A DNA stretch of 64,000 nt from Pleurotus ostreatus/Saccharomyces cerevisiae fusant (lineage: Eukaryota; Opisthokonta), in contig JAMQCK010000007.1 of NCBI GenBank assembly GCA_024196135.1, positions 124,001-188,000 on the forward strand. Reading direction: 5' to 3'. Position 1 is the stretch's first letter, and the number at the start of each line of letters is the position of its first letter. A program made the position numbers and the translations under genes. This document shows, piece by piece, positions 21,818 through 34,349 of the stretch. The notes beneath the pieces were generated by a model. That model was given only the letters and a program-made list of their open reading frames with translations, made no database searches and was not told where the DNA came from.

Positions 21818-24800
21818 CTACGCTTTCTTTGCCATCCCCTGCACCAATTGTTGCAACATATCCTCGATCCGCTGCTGCCTTGCCTCCATCTTGTCCAGCC
21901 GTGTCACCCACCCGGGTGCCGCGCCCGTGTCTGCGCGCGTATCCACCACCTGCTGCGCCGTCGCCGAAGGCGTTGGCGATGTCACATCCCTCGCGCTGGC
22001 AAGGGGTGTCGGACCCAGTGGGCTGCCTGCCGCCACAGCGGTAGGCTGTTGCACAGTTGGCCCCTCACCCTCCCGGCCGTGCAGCACACCACCCGCCTGC
22101 TCCGGGCTCTCCGACAGCACGCCATTGCCGCTCTCCTCGCTCACCACGCGGCCCAGGATGGGGAACCGCCGCACCCCGGACTCCATGCGCGGCCGGTGCA
22201 TCGAGGACAACCGCCGTCGGCTCGCGGGGCCGTAGCTCACGCCTGGCGGCGACGGGAAGTGGACGCCCATATTCTGCGGCGGGCTTGAGGCCTCGCTTGC
22301 ATTATCGTCCTCTTCCATGAGATCGTCGTCGACGACGAGCGGCTGGAAGATCTGCGCGAGCGGGCTGGTGAAGTTCTGCGGGCCGGTCATGGAGTTCACT
22401 CTCGTTCGGAGAGGCGGCTGATTTGGGCCAGAATTCGCTGCCGCTGTGGGAGACTGCAGGGGCGTCGACGGTCTACGCTTGGTCGCCGTTGTCGATGAAG
22501 ACAGTCGCCGGTGCTGGGGAGATGGAGGCAGCGCATTGGAAGCGTAGGATGTCTGAGGCGGCCCGTTCTCGACCTCGCCTTCGGAGCGGGTGTCAAGCGC
22601 ACTCGTGCCGAGTTCCTCCTCGATCTCGAAGATCTAAAGACCATCAACATATATTCTGAGGCCGTTGCCGAAGTCACTCACTGCCTCGATGCCACCATCT
22701 GCACCCGCGAAGCCCTCGAAGATCGCTATGGGTATGCTTCAGCATAGCCCAAATGCGGAAAAGCAACACATGCGCTCACATAACCTCGTAATCTGCCTCG
22801 GCAGCGCATCGAATATCCTCTCCACCGTCGCGGACAAGGTATCCGAGAACGTAGTCGTCCCATGCTTCTTCGCTTGCCTCTCATATAGCGCAATGCCAAG
22901 CAAAATGGGGAAGCTGGTAAGCCGGATGCAGAACACGTTGACCTGGAGATCTGGTGAGCTCCAGCAGGGCGACTTCCGGGACGCACTCACCTTGTGGAAC
23001 CACCTCGGCGTGAGGATGAAGCTCAGAGGGAACATGACGCAGACGGCAAGAAGATTGATAGGAGGGTGATAAGAGAACAGCGAGTCTGCCTTGACTCTAC
23101 GGACGAGCGTAAGTGAATGGAAACACGCTTTGATATTCCTTACCCCTCAATGGTGGAGACCGCGCGACGGAACATGGCCTCAGCAAGCGCGTCCTCGCTG
23201 ATAGTCGCAAACGTATTCGTAAGAATCTTGACGAGGATCAGTCCGCGTGAGAACGCAGGTCAGGCGAAGGAATCACTCACAGAAACCAGGACTGCAGATC
23301 GTCGAGTTAGATCGACTTTAGTTTGCGATGGGCAGCCACTTACCCGTCAACAACAACGTATTGCTCAAGCACGCGTACGTGACCATCAGCACGGGCCCGA
23401 AGTACGGGTGGAAGTTCGCTGCAGGAGGCGTCAATCTTCATATTCACCTTTTCGAAGCCAACGAACAACTCACTTGCTTTCTCAAACCCGCTCGCGTCGA
23501 GCCCGAACCAGATGTCCAGCATCCACCACGCGATCTGGCTGTCATCTTCGTCACCACGAGCCGTTGTTATGAAGGTCAAGTTACTCACGTCGCACTATAC
23601 GGCCACGGCTCGTTGCGGCTCAGTCTATGATTGCATTGAGTCAACATCAGACGCTAACGCTTGAACTAGGAATAGATACGCACGTCCAAAGCGCATACAA
23701 AAACCCACAAAAGCAAAACGCCGCGATCATCATCAGGAGCAGGAACTGCACGATCATAGCGCGGAGGGCGAGGACCATGAGGTTGTCCTTGAGGGTGACG
23801 AAGGCGAGTCTGGGTTATCGACGAGCGTTTAAGGTGGTTGCGGGCGTTTGTGGTAGGGTAGAAAGATGGGTTTTCAGCGGGTTGAACGATGAGAGGGAAG
23901 ACGCGAGAAGCACCTTGGGAATAACAAGCAAGCGATGAGGGCGAGGAGGTCGATGCCGAGGGAGCGGGCCCATTTGCCTGCAATGTGTTCAAACAAGTAG
24001 GAGAGGCTGACGAGGAAAGGTGACTTACTGTTGTGAAGTTGGCCATACAATCGGAGGAAGAGGTAGACGAGGTAGGTGGACACTGCCAGTACCGATCAGC
24101 CGTCAACTGATGAGGGAATGAGAAGTGAGGTATACCAAGCGCGATGTCGAAACCATTCTGAATCACAAGTCAGTCGATAGCGAAGCGCATAGCGACATCG
24201 AGAGAGCGCACCCAGGTTCCCTTTGTGTACACTTTGAACATCGTCAGCAAGCGGGGTCTAGACCGAGTAAGGGATCACCTACCTCGAATCCCGTGCTCCT
24301 GCATGGCTGCGAACTTCTCCAGACTGAAACCGAGGGCGTAGACCATAAACACAATCTCAGCCGTGTTTATGTGATCCCTCTCTGAGTACTCGATCGCTAC
24401 GACGAAAAGGATGAAGAGAAGCACGAAGCTGGAGGGTGGCGAAAGATCAGTCGAGTACCGCACATGATCACTGCGGAGGGCACGCACTTCCAGAATTCAA
24501 GAACCGCCCGCACGGACGGGACCTTCAAGCGGTAGTGATCTAGCAAGGGCGCTTTGTGAGGGTCATAGTAGTGTATAGGTGTCCGTTTGTACGTCTGGAA
24601 AGGCGTCAGTCAAGTATGCCACCCGTTGCCTCAAATCACTGACGTCAGACAAGATAGAGTGGCTGCTCTCAGCCTGATACACGCATTTACCGCTAGTCAT
24701 CCTGTCAGCATACACCCACCCCCTTTCACCCCCCCACTTACCTCCAAATCGCATCAATAACCTTCTGACACGGCGAGCACTTGATAAAGCGCTTCGCCTT

Positions 24801-25517
24801 CCCCACAATCGCCAGCTCGATCGCATTTCCGACCCGCTCCTCCAAATCATCCCTATCCTCCTGCGCCTGCCTCAGCACCTCCTCGTCCGCGCCGTTGAAC
24901 ACGGGCCACGCGGTCGTGACGACGTGCGCGAGCGTGAGAGTGTCGTCGCCGTAGTCGCGCAGCGTGCGGATGGCGAGGAGCTCACAGAGCTCGGCGCGCG
25001 TGCGCGAGACGGGCGCGGTGGACATGTTCTCGTCGGCGCGGACGTGCGCGCGGTTGAGGAGGAGGCAGAAGACGATGGACATGTTGCCGCCGCGCTGGAG
25101 GGAGCTATACTTTTCATGCAGCGGGCGGATGAGGGTGTAGGTGAGGTCAGGGGCGGTGAGGGCATCGAAGGTGAGGGGGGTATCTGTTTGGTGGATGCTG
25201 ATGATTAGCGCACATTTCGGGATCTGTTTGAGGGAAATACGCGCCTATGAAGTGCTATACCAGGTGTTCGCCATGAGGCCGATGTGCAGGGAGGAAATAG
25301 TGAGGTTGACGTACTATCATGTCCTGTAGGCCTTCTCAGCTATATCAGAACCCCGAGAAGCTCGTGTACGAACGTTCTTAATCATGTGTATTATAGGATA
25401 CACGGGCGTCGACGCGATTTCAGCTCTTCGATCGGTGAGCGTCTCCTCGGATGAACATGAGGTGGAGGACGCACTTGCTGAGAAGTGGCTCATGCTCGCC
25501 ATATCTGCCGTTCTCAC
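21818..25517 (-). CDS. YVC1: Yvc1-like TRP calcium channel
   Basis: A multi-exon gene (more than ten exons). Exon 1 25517-25370 ends VYPIIHMIKNV; exon 2 is a 9-nt microexon 25315-25323; exon 3 starts at 25183 (TPLTFDALTAPDLTYTLIRP). Further blocks are diagnostic of the fungal vacuolar TRP channel: MSIVFCLLLNRAHV, GKAKRFIKCSPCQKVIDAIW, SGKCVYQAESSHSILSDTYK, PIHYYDPHKAPLLDHYRLKV, IVFMVYALGFSLEKFAAMQE, then membrane segments around 24000-22750 (SLGIDLLALIACLLFPR, LLTVLVSILTNTFATIS, MFPLSFILTPRWF). The cytoplasmic tail is Ser/Pro-rich with an acidic VDDDLMEEDD patch and a terminal helix (RLDKMEARQQRIEDMLQQLV). Known family role: Ca2+ release from the vacuole under osmotic shock. Exact inner exon bounds were not all fixed. 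Confidence 0.88.
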
Positions 25518-25898
25518 CCATGATGGTGAGAGAGGGAATCAAGGAACCGAGCGCAGTCTAACGATGTTCAGTCGATCTATGACCTCTCGATGACGGCTCT
25601 CGGTAGACCAGTTGCTAGCTTAGGATTTCGTGTGTAACCTTCCCCGCCTAGTCCAGCGAGGCTTCAGCGACGGAGTTGCACTTCAGCCCGCTACTGTGGC
25701 AGAATGTACGGTGGTTGAAAGCAAGGAGAGCAAGGGAAACTTCGCGACGCGGATGATAGTCCTCAAGCGCCGCGGTCCGTGATCCGGGGATCGGTCGTCA
25801 ACGTCATTCGGGACTCCGGCGCGGATTCCGGGCTTTTGTACTCCTCGTCACCCCCACGTGTTCCCGTCCAGTCGCGTCCACGACATTTCATCGCCATC
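25518..25898. promoter_or_regulatory. Divergent promoter region, YVC1 / dolichyl-diphosphatase
   Basis: 381 bp between opposite start codons. A CACGTG E-box lies at about 25855-25860, some 40 bp before the right-hand start. Nothing else stands out. Confidence 0.4.
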
Positions 25899-26853
25899 AT
25901 GGACAGCGAGGAAGGCCCTCCGAGAGTCGCTCTGGACTTGACCCATATCGTCTGTACGTGAAAATCACTTATCTGAAAGGATTTCAGTCCGAATCACGCA
26001 GCCTCGCAGACCCCGATGAATCCCTCTTCTCGTGGTTCCTCGCACTGTCCTCGTTAACTCCTATTTTACTCATGGTGAGTTCGAGCAAGCGAGAAATATC
26101 TGACTTAGTTACTGACTATCCGAAAGCCAGCGTACGCCGCCCTAGCCGTACAAACACGCGAATACCTCGTGCTTGTAATGTGGACCGGCCAACTGGCCTC
26201 TGAAGGCTTCAACTGGGTCCTCAAGCACATGATCAAAGAAGACAGACCCTATGGTAATGTAATCGATTGTCTACATTGAACTGTGTTGCTCAAAGCTTGC
26301 GCAGACGAAGTTGGAACAGGCTACGGCTTCCCCTCGTCCCACTCGCAATACATGGGTTTCTTCTGGGCCTTCTTGACGTGCCACCTATATTTCCGGCACC
26401 GCTTTGCGTCTACTGGAAGCGCTGCTCTTGACAAAGCCTTTAGGCTCTTTGTCTATGCTGCGACTGCATTTGTTTCCGGGGCTGTAGCGTACTCCAGGTA
26501 ACCTCTCCTCCGCCCAATGCCTCTCTTCGCTTCGCATGCTTATCTATTTCCCCAGATACTACCTTCGATATCACTCCGCCAGGCAAGTCCTCTGGGGCTT
26601 TTCCATCGGAGTCGCCCTCGGCACCGCACTCTACGCCTTAGCTGTCCACATCCCGAGAAGGCGCCCGAAGTCCATCCTCGGACGCTTCAAGACATGGCTA
26701 ATCGCCAATCCGGTGTCGACGTGGTGTCAGATGAGGGACGGTTGGGCGGTATGGCCCGATGCAGGACGCGAGGCGGAGTGGAAGAGGTGGAGGGAGCAGT
26801 GGGAGGCGTTGAAGGCGCGGGAGGAGAGGGAGGCCATGAGGAAACACACGTAA
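25899..26853 (+). CDS. CWH8: Dolichyl-diphosphatase (PAP2 family, ER membrane)
   Basis: Five exons: 25899-25953, 26010-26074, 26127-26253, 26305-26497, 26556-26853; 245 aa. It removes a phosphate from dolichyl diphosphate on the ER lumen side, recycling the lipid carrier for N-glycosylation. PAP2 signature parts are visible: KHMIKEDRPY (motif 1), GYGFPSSHSQYMGFF (motif 2, PSSH), and SRYYLRYHSARQVLWG (motif 3, Arg and His). Four hydrophobic segments surround them (LFSWFLALSSLTPILLM, YMGFFWAFLTCHLYF, LFVYAATAFVSGAVAYS, FSIGVALGTALYALAV). The family's third motif normally has an acidic or Gln residue after the His; here it is QVLWG, as in animal DOLPP1. The C-terminal tail is basic and Trp-rich. 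Confidence 0.92.
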
Positions 26854-27224
26854 AGTCCTGTATCTTCGTGCTCTCCCTCCCCCCTATCTCAGGCTTATAC
26901 GGTACTGCCGAGCGTGCTACATGCATCAGTGGAAGGCGAGCCATGCTGGTCGGAGCAGAACATGAGCCTGCTACCCGCCGCTTGGGCGGGCGTAAGATGC
27001 CCGTTTGATACTCGTTCGCGCGCGCAGTTCTCCTCCGTCTCGCCTATACACGTATACGAAGCCTTTGCTCGCATGTCTTCGCAACCCACCCACCCTTCGA
27101 GCAGTGCGCCGCCAGGGCCTCAAAGTAACCCCTACGCACGTGTGGGCGCCTCATGGTGACTTCATAAGGGCGTCGAATTCGCGATTCCTTCTGTCATTTC
27201 CATCGCATCCTGTCCCCAACTATC
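26854..27224. other. Intergenic region upstream of phosphoglucomutase
   Basis: 371 bp. No supported gene. A pyrimidine-rich stretch at 27170-27224 precedes the phosphoglucomutase start, as is common before highly expressed fungal genes. Confidence 0.4.
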
Positions 27225-29418
<2,194 letters not shown>

Positions 29419-29577
29419 ACGGATGTAAAAATGGAAGGAATATGAAGTGATTTCTGTATCATACGTAGAATGCTGGGACACTGCTTTGAGTTGAATATCA
29501 ACCATGTCGAAGTTCAACGTACCGTGTATGCGCGTCGGCCTGTCATGGTCTACGCGCTTGCCCGTACCGCCATCTGA

Positions 29578-31344
29578 TCAGCCCTCCACAGCTTGCTCGT
29601 TTCTAAGCGATCGTTGAGTTAGCAGAAGTGGTTTCTCCACCGGCAGACAGCACTGACCCCATGTCCCTACACCATGCACGACGACTACCAGCGGCACGTC
29701 TGTCCGGGACTGACAGAGACGATCGAGGATGGCGCTCCTGTCATCTTCCGCGAAGGCCTTTGCAATAGGGCCTTCGAAGTAGAACCTGCGCAGCACTGGG
29801 AGTAGTGGCGCAGAATCGCCATCGAGCTTGAATGCAGCGGGCGCCATGGCGCGGAAGAGATCCAGACTGACGCTGGAAGACTCGTCGAGCGAGTCGTAAT
29901 CACAGACACCGTCAGATTGCCAGCGATATTGGCCCGGTCCATCGGTGATCTCCAGTTCCTCGAGGAAAGGCAGTTCTTCCAACAACTCCAAGAGAAAGGA
30001 TGTGGCGAGCGAAACAGAGATGAGGGCCAAGTACGTCAGGCGACATTGGGACCGTTCCAGGAAGTCCTGAATGGTGGTGAGCGTAACTTCTTCGCGTTCG
30101 ACTTGTATCGTGCAGCGATTGGTTTGAGCTTCAGGTTCCTGTTCACCATCCCAAGCCGCTTTGAGCGTGAGGTGGGTGAGGCAGGGAGCATCAACGAGGG
30201 TGAAGAGTTCTACGCCGGTTTCCAAGTCGGTGCAAGTGATATGCAGCCATGAAAGCTTGGGTAGAGCAGAGGGGCTCAAGCTTCCCCGCAGCCAGACAGT
30301 GGATGCAAGCGATAAGCGAAGGGACTCTAGCTGGAGGCAAGATTGTAGCGCTAGTGCCAGCTGTAGACCCATTTCCATCCATTCGTTGTCGTGGATGTCC
30401 GTAAGTTGTCCGAATGGCAGGTCTAAGTCATACACCTGTGGAGCCGTGACCTTGCGAAGGCGAGGTGCATGCCTCAGCGACAGGAGTTCACTGCGGAAAG
30501 GATATTCCTCTGCGCGACACCAATCTAGGTCCAGGCTTTCGAGTCGCTCGAGCATCGGGCTGTCAACGAGGCCGTGCAGCTCGGCGAGAATGCATATTGG
30601 CATCCCTTTCACTGAACGCCACAGAGGAGCGTGCGCTGCTAAGCATCTGCATATCGCTCGGGCCTGCGTATCTTTGCAGTAATCTTTGCTGCCAACGAAG
30701 CGAATATCGAGTAGCCTCCCGCTGGAGCGTCGCACATAGTGATCAAAAGCGCTCTGCATCTTCAAAGCTTGCTCCTCGATCACAGATGCGTCGATCATCG
30801 TTGGCCAACACAGATTTTCGATGGAGATATTTATTTCGGGAGCCCATAGCGATGCCGAGCTGACGAGAATATCCCGCCACCGCTGGCAGACTTGGCTGAT
30901 AACGATAGACGGATACTCGGGGGAGAGTAGACAGAATTGGACTTCGGAACAGACGTGGCCAAGTATCTGCACCAGTGTTTCCGTGGGTAGCAATTGGATG
31001 AAGGAGATACGGGCGCGCTGTTGGGCAGAGAAGGCGACCGCTTGGTCCCTGTGGTATTCCATGGTGACGACGAGGGCTCGGAGTCGATCGATTTGCTTCG
31101 TAAGAATGCCAGCCTCTCTGTCGGCGCTGTCTACGAGCGCGCCGACGCAGAGTCTATCCTCCCAGGACGTTACGACACCGGGAGAAGTTGGTGACGGTTC
31201 GTGCGAAGCGTCCACCACCACAGCATTATCACAGGAGGAGCACAGACGAAACGTTCTCTGAGCCGTACGAGCTGGAGGCATCGAAGAGGATCCGGCAGGA
31301 GGCGCGTTCAAGGGCTCGCGATGAACGACTTGAGGACCTTCCAA
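29578..31344 (-). CDS. F-box protein with N-terminal coiled coil, single exon
   Basis: An uninterrupted 588-codon frame. The N-terminus has a Cys pair (LCSSCDNAVV), then a helix ending in VTMEYHRDQAVAFSAQQRAR, then an F-box-like domain (ISFIQLLPTETLVQILGHVC, ISQVCQRWRDILVSSASLW). This layout, a short coiled coil followed by LPTEIL-type F-box and irregular Leu repeats, is the commonest F-box architecture in agarics. The rest is LRR-like (LSWLHITCTDLETGVELFTL, LLEELPFLEELEITDG). Expected role: SCF substrate receptor. It ends 160 bp from the convergent phosphoglucomutase gene. Confidence 0.86.
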   Translation of the reverse strand: MEGPQVVHREPLNAPPAGSSSMPPARTAQRTFRLCSSCDNAVVVDASHEPSPTSPGVVTSWEDRLCVGALVDSADREAGILTKQIDRLRALVVTMEYHRDQAVAFSAQQRARISFIQLLPTETLVQILGHVCSEVQFCLLSPEYPSIVISQVCQRWRDILVSSASLWAPEINISIENLCWPTMIDASVIEEQALKMQSAFDHYVRRSSGRLLDIRFVGSKDYCKDTQARAICRCLAAHAPLWRSVKGMPICILAELHGLVDSPMLERLESLDLDWCRAEEYPFRSELLSLRHAPRLRKVTAPQVYDLDLPFGQLTDIHDNEWMEMGLQLALALQSCLQLESLRLSLASTVWLRGSLSPSALPKLSWLHITCTDLETGVELFTLVDAPCLTHLTLKAAWDGEQEPEAQTNRCTIQVEREEVTLTTIQDFLERSQCRLTYLALISVSLATSFLLELLEELPFLEELEITDGPGQYRWQSDGVCDYDSLDESSSVSLDLFRAMAPAAFKLDGDSAPLLPVLRRFYFEGPIAKAFAEDDRSAILDRLCQSRTDVPLVVVVHGVGTWGQCCLPVEKPLLLTQRSLRNEQAVEG

Positions 31345-32059
31345 ACCCTTGACTCTGCTTGTCGCGTCAGTATTACGGATTCAATTCGACGAAGAGCTTA
31401 CAGTATTCAATCTCGCAAAAAGTAAGAAACTCGAGTGGTCGCCTCTGGCAAGCGTACTCGAACACGTGGGTCTGGGACGCTGCGTGACACACATGTCACT
31501 GTGACGGTTCGTGTTTGTCCCTTCGCTGAGTCCGCTCTGCCTTCAGGATGATCCCTTTACGCTTCTGGGCGGCAGTATTTTCGCACTCTGTATGTACGAA
31601 GGTTTCTCGCACTGCGAAACTGTAGCGGAATTGGTAGACAAGGTCCTTGCATCGTCATCACAGTAACTCTTGCAGTCGGTGTTTGGCTCGGACACATAGG
31701 ACAGGGGCATCCATATTTTATTTGACTCTTTGCACAATATTTCTCCCCTGCCCCTCGCTATTTGCTTCCGCGCCCGCGAAGCCCCGGACAATTATCGTGT
31801 GGGCTGACCTGGGACCCTGGTTATCGCCCCGGTGCAAGCCCCGGTCCCCTATCCCTCTGATCATGCGGGGTCTGGGGAACGTCCGGGCCGTCTCGAATGC
31901 CTCCAGCGGCCATCGATGAGCCCCCAGCGTTAATTCTCTGCCCGAGCCCCCTCGCCGCTGAGCACGAAGCGCAAACGGCTTGACAAAAACCGCCACCAGC
32001 GAGCTGCCCCTTTTCCCTATTCCTAACACACATCCTATTCCCAACGTCCATCCCTCATC
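31345..32059. promoter_or_regulatory. Divergent 715-bp region with a cluster of CreA/Mig1-type sites before the arabinitol dehydrogenase gene
   Basis: Five matches to SYGGRG or its complement lie within about 100 bp: CCCCGG at 31782, 31827 and 31839, GCGGGG at 31865 and CTGGGG at 31872. CreA/Cre1 binds SYGGRG and paired sites are usually needed. The cluster is 180-280 bp upstream of the start at 32060. GC content raises the chance rate, so this is suggestive only. Confidence 0.4.
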
Positions 32060-33557
32060 ATGGTCCTGACCGCCAACCACGCTATCTACGACCCCACGAA
32101 GGTCCTGAAGGACCCCAAGTTCCGCGTCGTGCCCCCCGGGGAGAAGACGCCGAAGGATGCGAACATCGCGGCGTTCTACAACCCCCAGCATGAGGTGCAC
32201 CTCGTCGAAAAGCCCAAGCCCTCGCCGGGCCCGGGGCAGGTTCTCATCCACGTCCGCGCGACGGGTATCTGCGGGTGCGTTCTCTTGTATTCCCTTCCCT
32301 GCAGGCGACGCGGCGATCGAAGGGGAAGGAGCAGTTAGAGGGATGAGTTGATTGACAACGTCGCAGGAGCGACGTCCACTTCTGGAAGCATGGCGGCATC
32401 GGCGACATGATCGTTACTGACGAGTGTGGGTCGGGACACGAGTCTGCAGGCGAGGTTATCGAAGTCGGCGAGGGCGTGACGGAGCTCAAGGTTGGCGATC
32501 GTGTCGCGCTCGAGGTCGGCATTCCGTGCTCGCAGCCGAACTGCGAGGCTTGCCGTACTGGGAAGTACAACGCTTGCCCTGATGTGGTGAGTAGAGCCAT
32601 GAGGATTTGAAGGGTCGACGATGCTGAATGTCATCGCAGATCTTCTGCTCTACTCCCCCTTACCACGGTTAGTTCGTCCATCGTATCGGACGCGCACAAG
32701 CTGATAGACCGCAAAGGCACTCTCACCCGCTACCACGTCCACCCCGCACAATGGTGCCACAAGTTGCCCGATAACATGTCTTACGAGGAGGGCGCGCTCT
32801 GCGAGCCTCTTGCAGTCGTGACTGGAGGTGTCGAGAAGGCCGGTGTCGGCTTGGGCGACCCCGTCTTGGTCACGTACGTATCCATGGTCTAGTTGAAATC
32901 CTCGAGACTGACCTTCATTTAGCGGTGCCGGCCCCATCGGTCTCGTCGCTCTCCTATGCGCTCGCGCGGCCGGCGCCGAGCCCCTCGTCATCACCGACCT
33001 CTTCCAAAGCCGCCTCGACTTCGCCAAGAAGCTCGTCCCGAACGCGCGCACCATCCTCATCGACCCGAAAGACACGCCCAAGCAGAATGCGGATCGCGTC
33101 AAGGCCGCCGCGGGCATGCCGATCAAGGTGACCCTCGAGTGCACGGGTGTCGAGACGAGCATCCACTCGGCGATCTTTGCGACGAAGTTCGGCGGGAAGG
33201 TGTTCATCATTGGTGTTGGGAGGGCTGAGCAGAAGGTGAGTTGGGTTAGATGCGAGGGGAGGGGGAGTACTGACGAAGCTTTAGTTCCCCTTCATGCACC
33301 TGAGCGCGAACGAGATTGACCTTGGGTTCCTGTACCGCTATGCGAACCAGGTAAGTTGCTGAAAGGAGTGTGAACGCGAGCATATTTGCTAACACGCGCG
33401 ATAGTACCCGAAGGCAATTCGTCTCATCTCTGGAGGGATCGTCGACCTCAAGCCGCTGGTCACCCACCGCTTCCCTCTGGAAGACGCCATCTCGGCCTTC
33501 CAGACAGCCTCTGACCCGACCCAGGGCGCCATCAAGGTGCAGATCCGGGACGAGTGA
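32060..33557 (+). CDS. L-arabinitol 4-dehydrogenase-like zinc alcohol dehydrogenase
   Basis: Seven exons: 32060-32274, 32367-32586, 32640-32667 (28 nt), 32717-32873, 32923-33235, 33285-33350, 33405-33557; 383 aa. A medium-chain dehydrogenase of the sorbitol/xylitol/arabinitol group that oxidises a polyol with NAD+ in pentose catabolism. Seen: catalytic zinc Cys in [34 protein letters not shown], the structural zinc cysteines ([19 protein letters not shown]), [19 protein letters not shown], the Rossmann [20 protein letters not shown], and [20 protein letters not shown], a block typical of fungal arabinitol/xylitol dehydrogenases. A xylitol or sorbitol dehydrogenase specificity cannot be excluded from sequence. 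A possible CreA site cluster precedes it. Confidence 0.92.
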
Positions 33558-33719
33558 ACGTTGAAGATGTAAAAGGCCGGTAGAGGTCGCAATGTATCAT
33601 GAGGGAACGCGGTGTATTAGTCTGAATAATTCATTCCTACCGGTTAACCCGTACAGCGTTATGAGTGAGGGGTGAGGGGTGACTATAGACTCTGTGCAGA
33701 AAGGATGTGGCGTCGGAGG

Positions 33720-34064
33720 TCATTGTAATGAGTCCGGGTCGACCTTCTGCGCGCGCTCGTAGATCTCGCGTTTCTTCTTCGATTCCTCGAGGTCGAGTTG
33801 GCGCTGGAGCATCTTCTCTCGTCTTCGGACGTCGTCTCGCAAGACACCCTGGTACATGGACTATACATTCTGGTCAGACAAGAGGTACTGAAGTACTGAA
33901 TCGAGAAGTGAACCTCTCTCTCGGCCTCTTGTTGGTAATGTACTCCCCATACCTACCGTTCACTTTAGTAACTTCTCCGGAGACCCGCGTCCTTGAGTGC
34001 TCACAGTGAGTGCTGAGAGACAGATGACCGTCCCCAAAGTCAGTGCCGCTTTCCGAGTAGACAT
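33720..34064 (-). CDS. PET117: PET117, cytochrome c oxidase assembly factor
   Basis: A small three-exon gene: 34064-34005, 33952-33914, 33860-33720; 79 aa. Translation: a start MSTRKAALTLGTVICLSALT (short hydrophobic segment), then VWGVHYQQEAERE, then SMYQGVLRDDVRRREKMLQR and a charged helix ending DPDSLQ. The N-terminal hydrophobic segment, the VHYQQ..ER block and the QGV.RDD block are the hallmarks of Pet117, a mitochondrial inner-membrane protein needed for cytochrome oxidase (heme A) assembly. All introns are 52-53 nt with consensus ends and phase 0. It converges on the dehydrogenase (162 bp gap) and is divergent from the CID gene (285 bp). Confidence 0.92.
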
Positions 34065-34349
34065 GTGGTCGGTGGTCAGGCTCTCAAGGAGCTTCGGTTG
34101 ACCACGGAGAAGATGAAGGACGTGAGAAGGAGCGTGAAGGCCTCGATGCTGCTCCGTCCAGCGGTCGCCAGCGGCGCCGGCGATCGCGCCGTTGACGCCG
34201 GACGGCCTGGAACGCGGCGCACGGGCCATGTCAACAACCGTAAACTTCCATTTCTTCCTGCCCCCATCGTCCCCGCTGCCGGCGACGAGGCCTCACATCG
34301 TCGCCAAACCCACGCCAGGCTCCCCTATTGTTGATGGTCAACAGCAGCC

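Noticed and set aside
31636..31650. GCGGAATTGGTAGAC, similar to the 5' part of a leucine tRNA
   Set aside because: Isolated short match with no cloverleaf partner segments.
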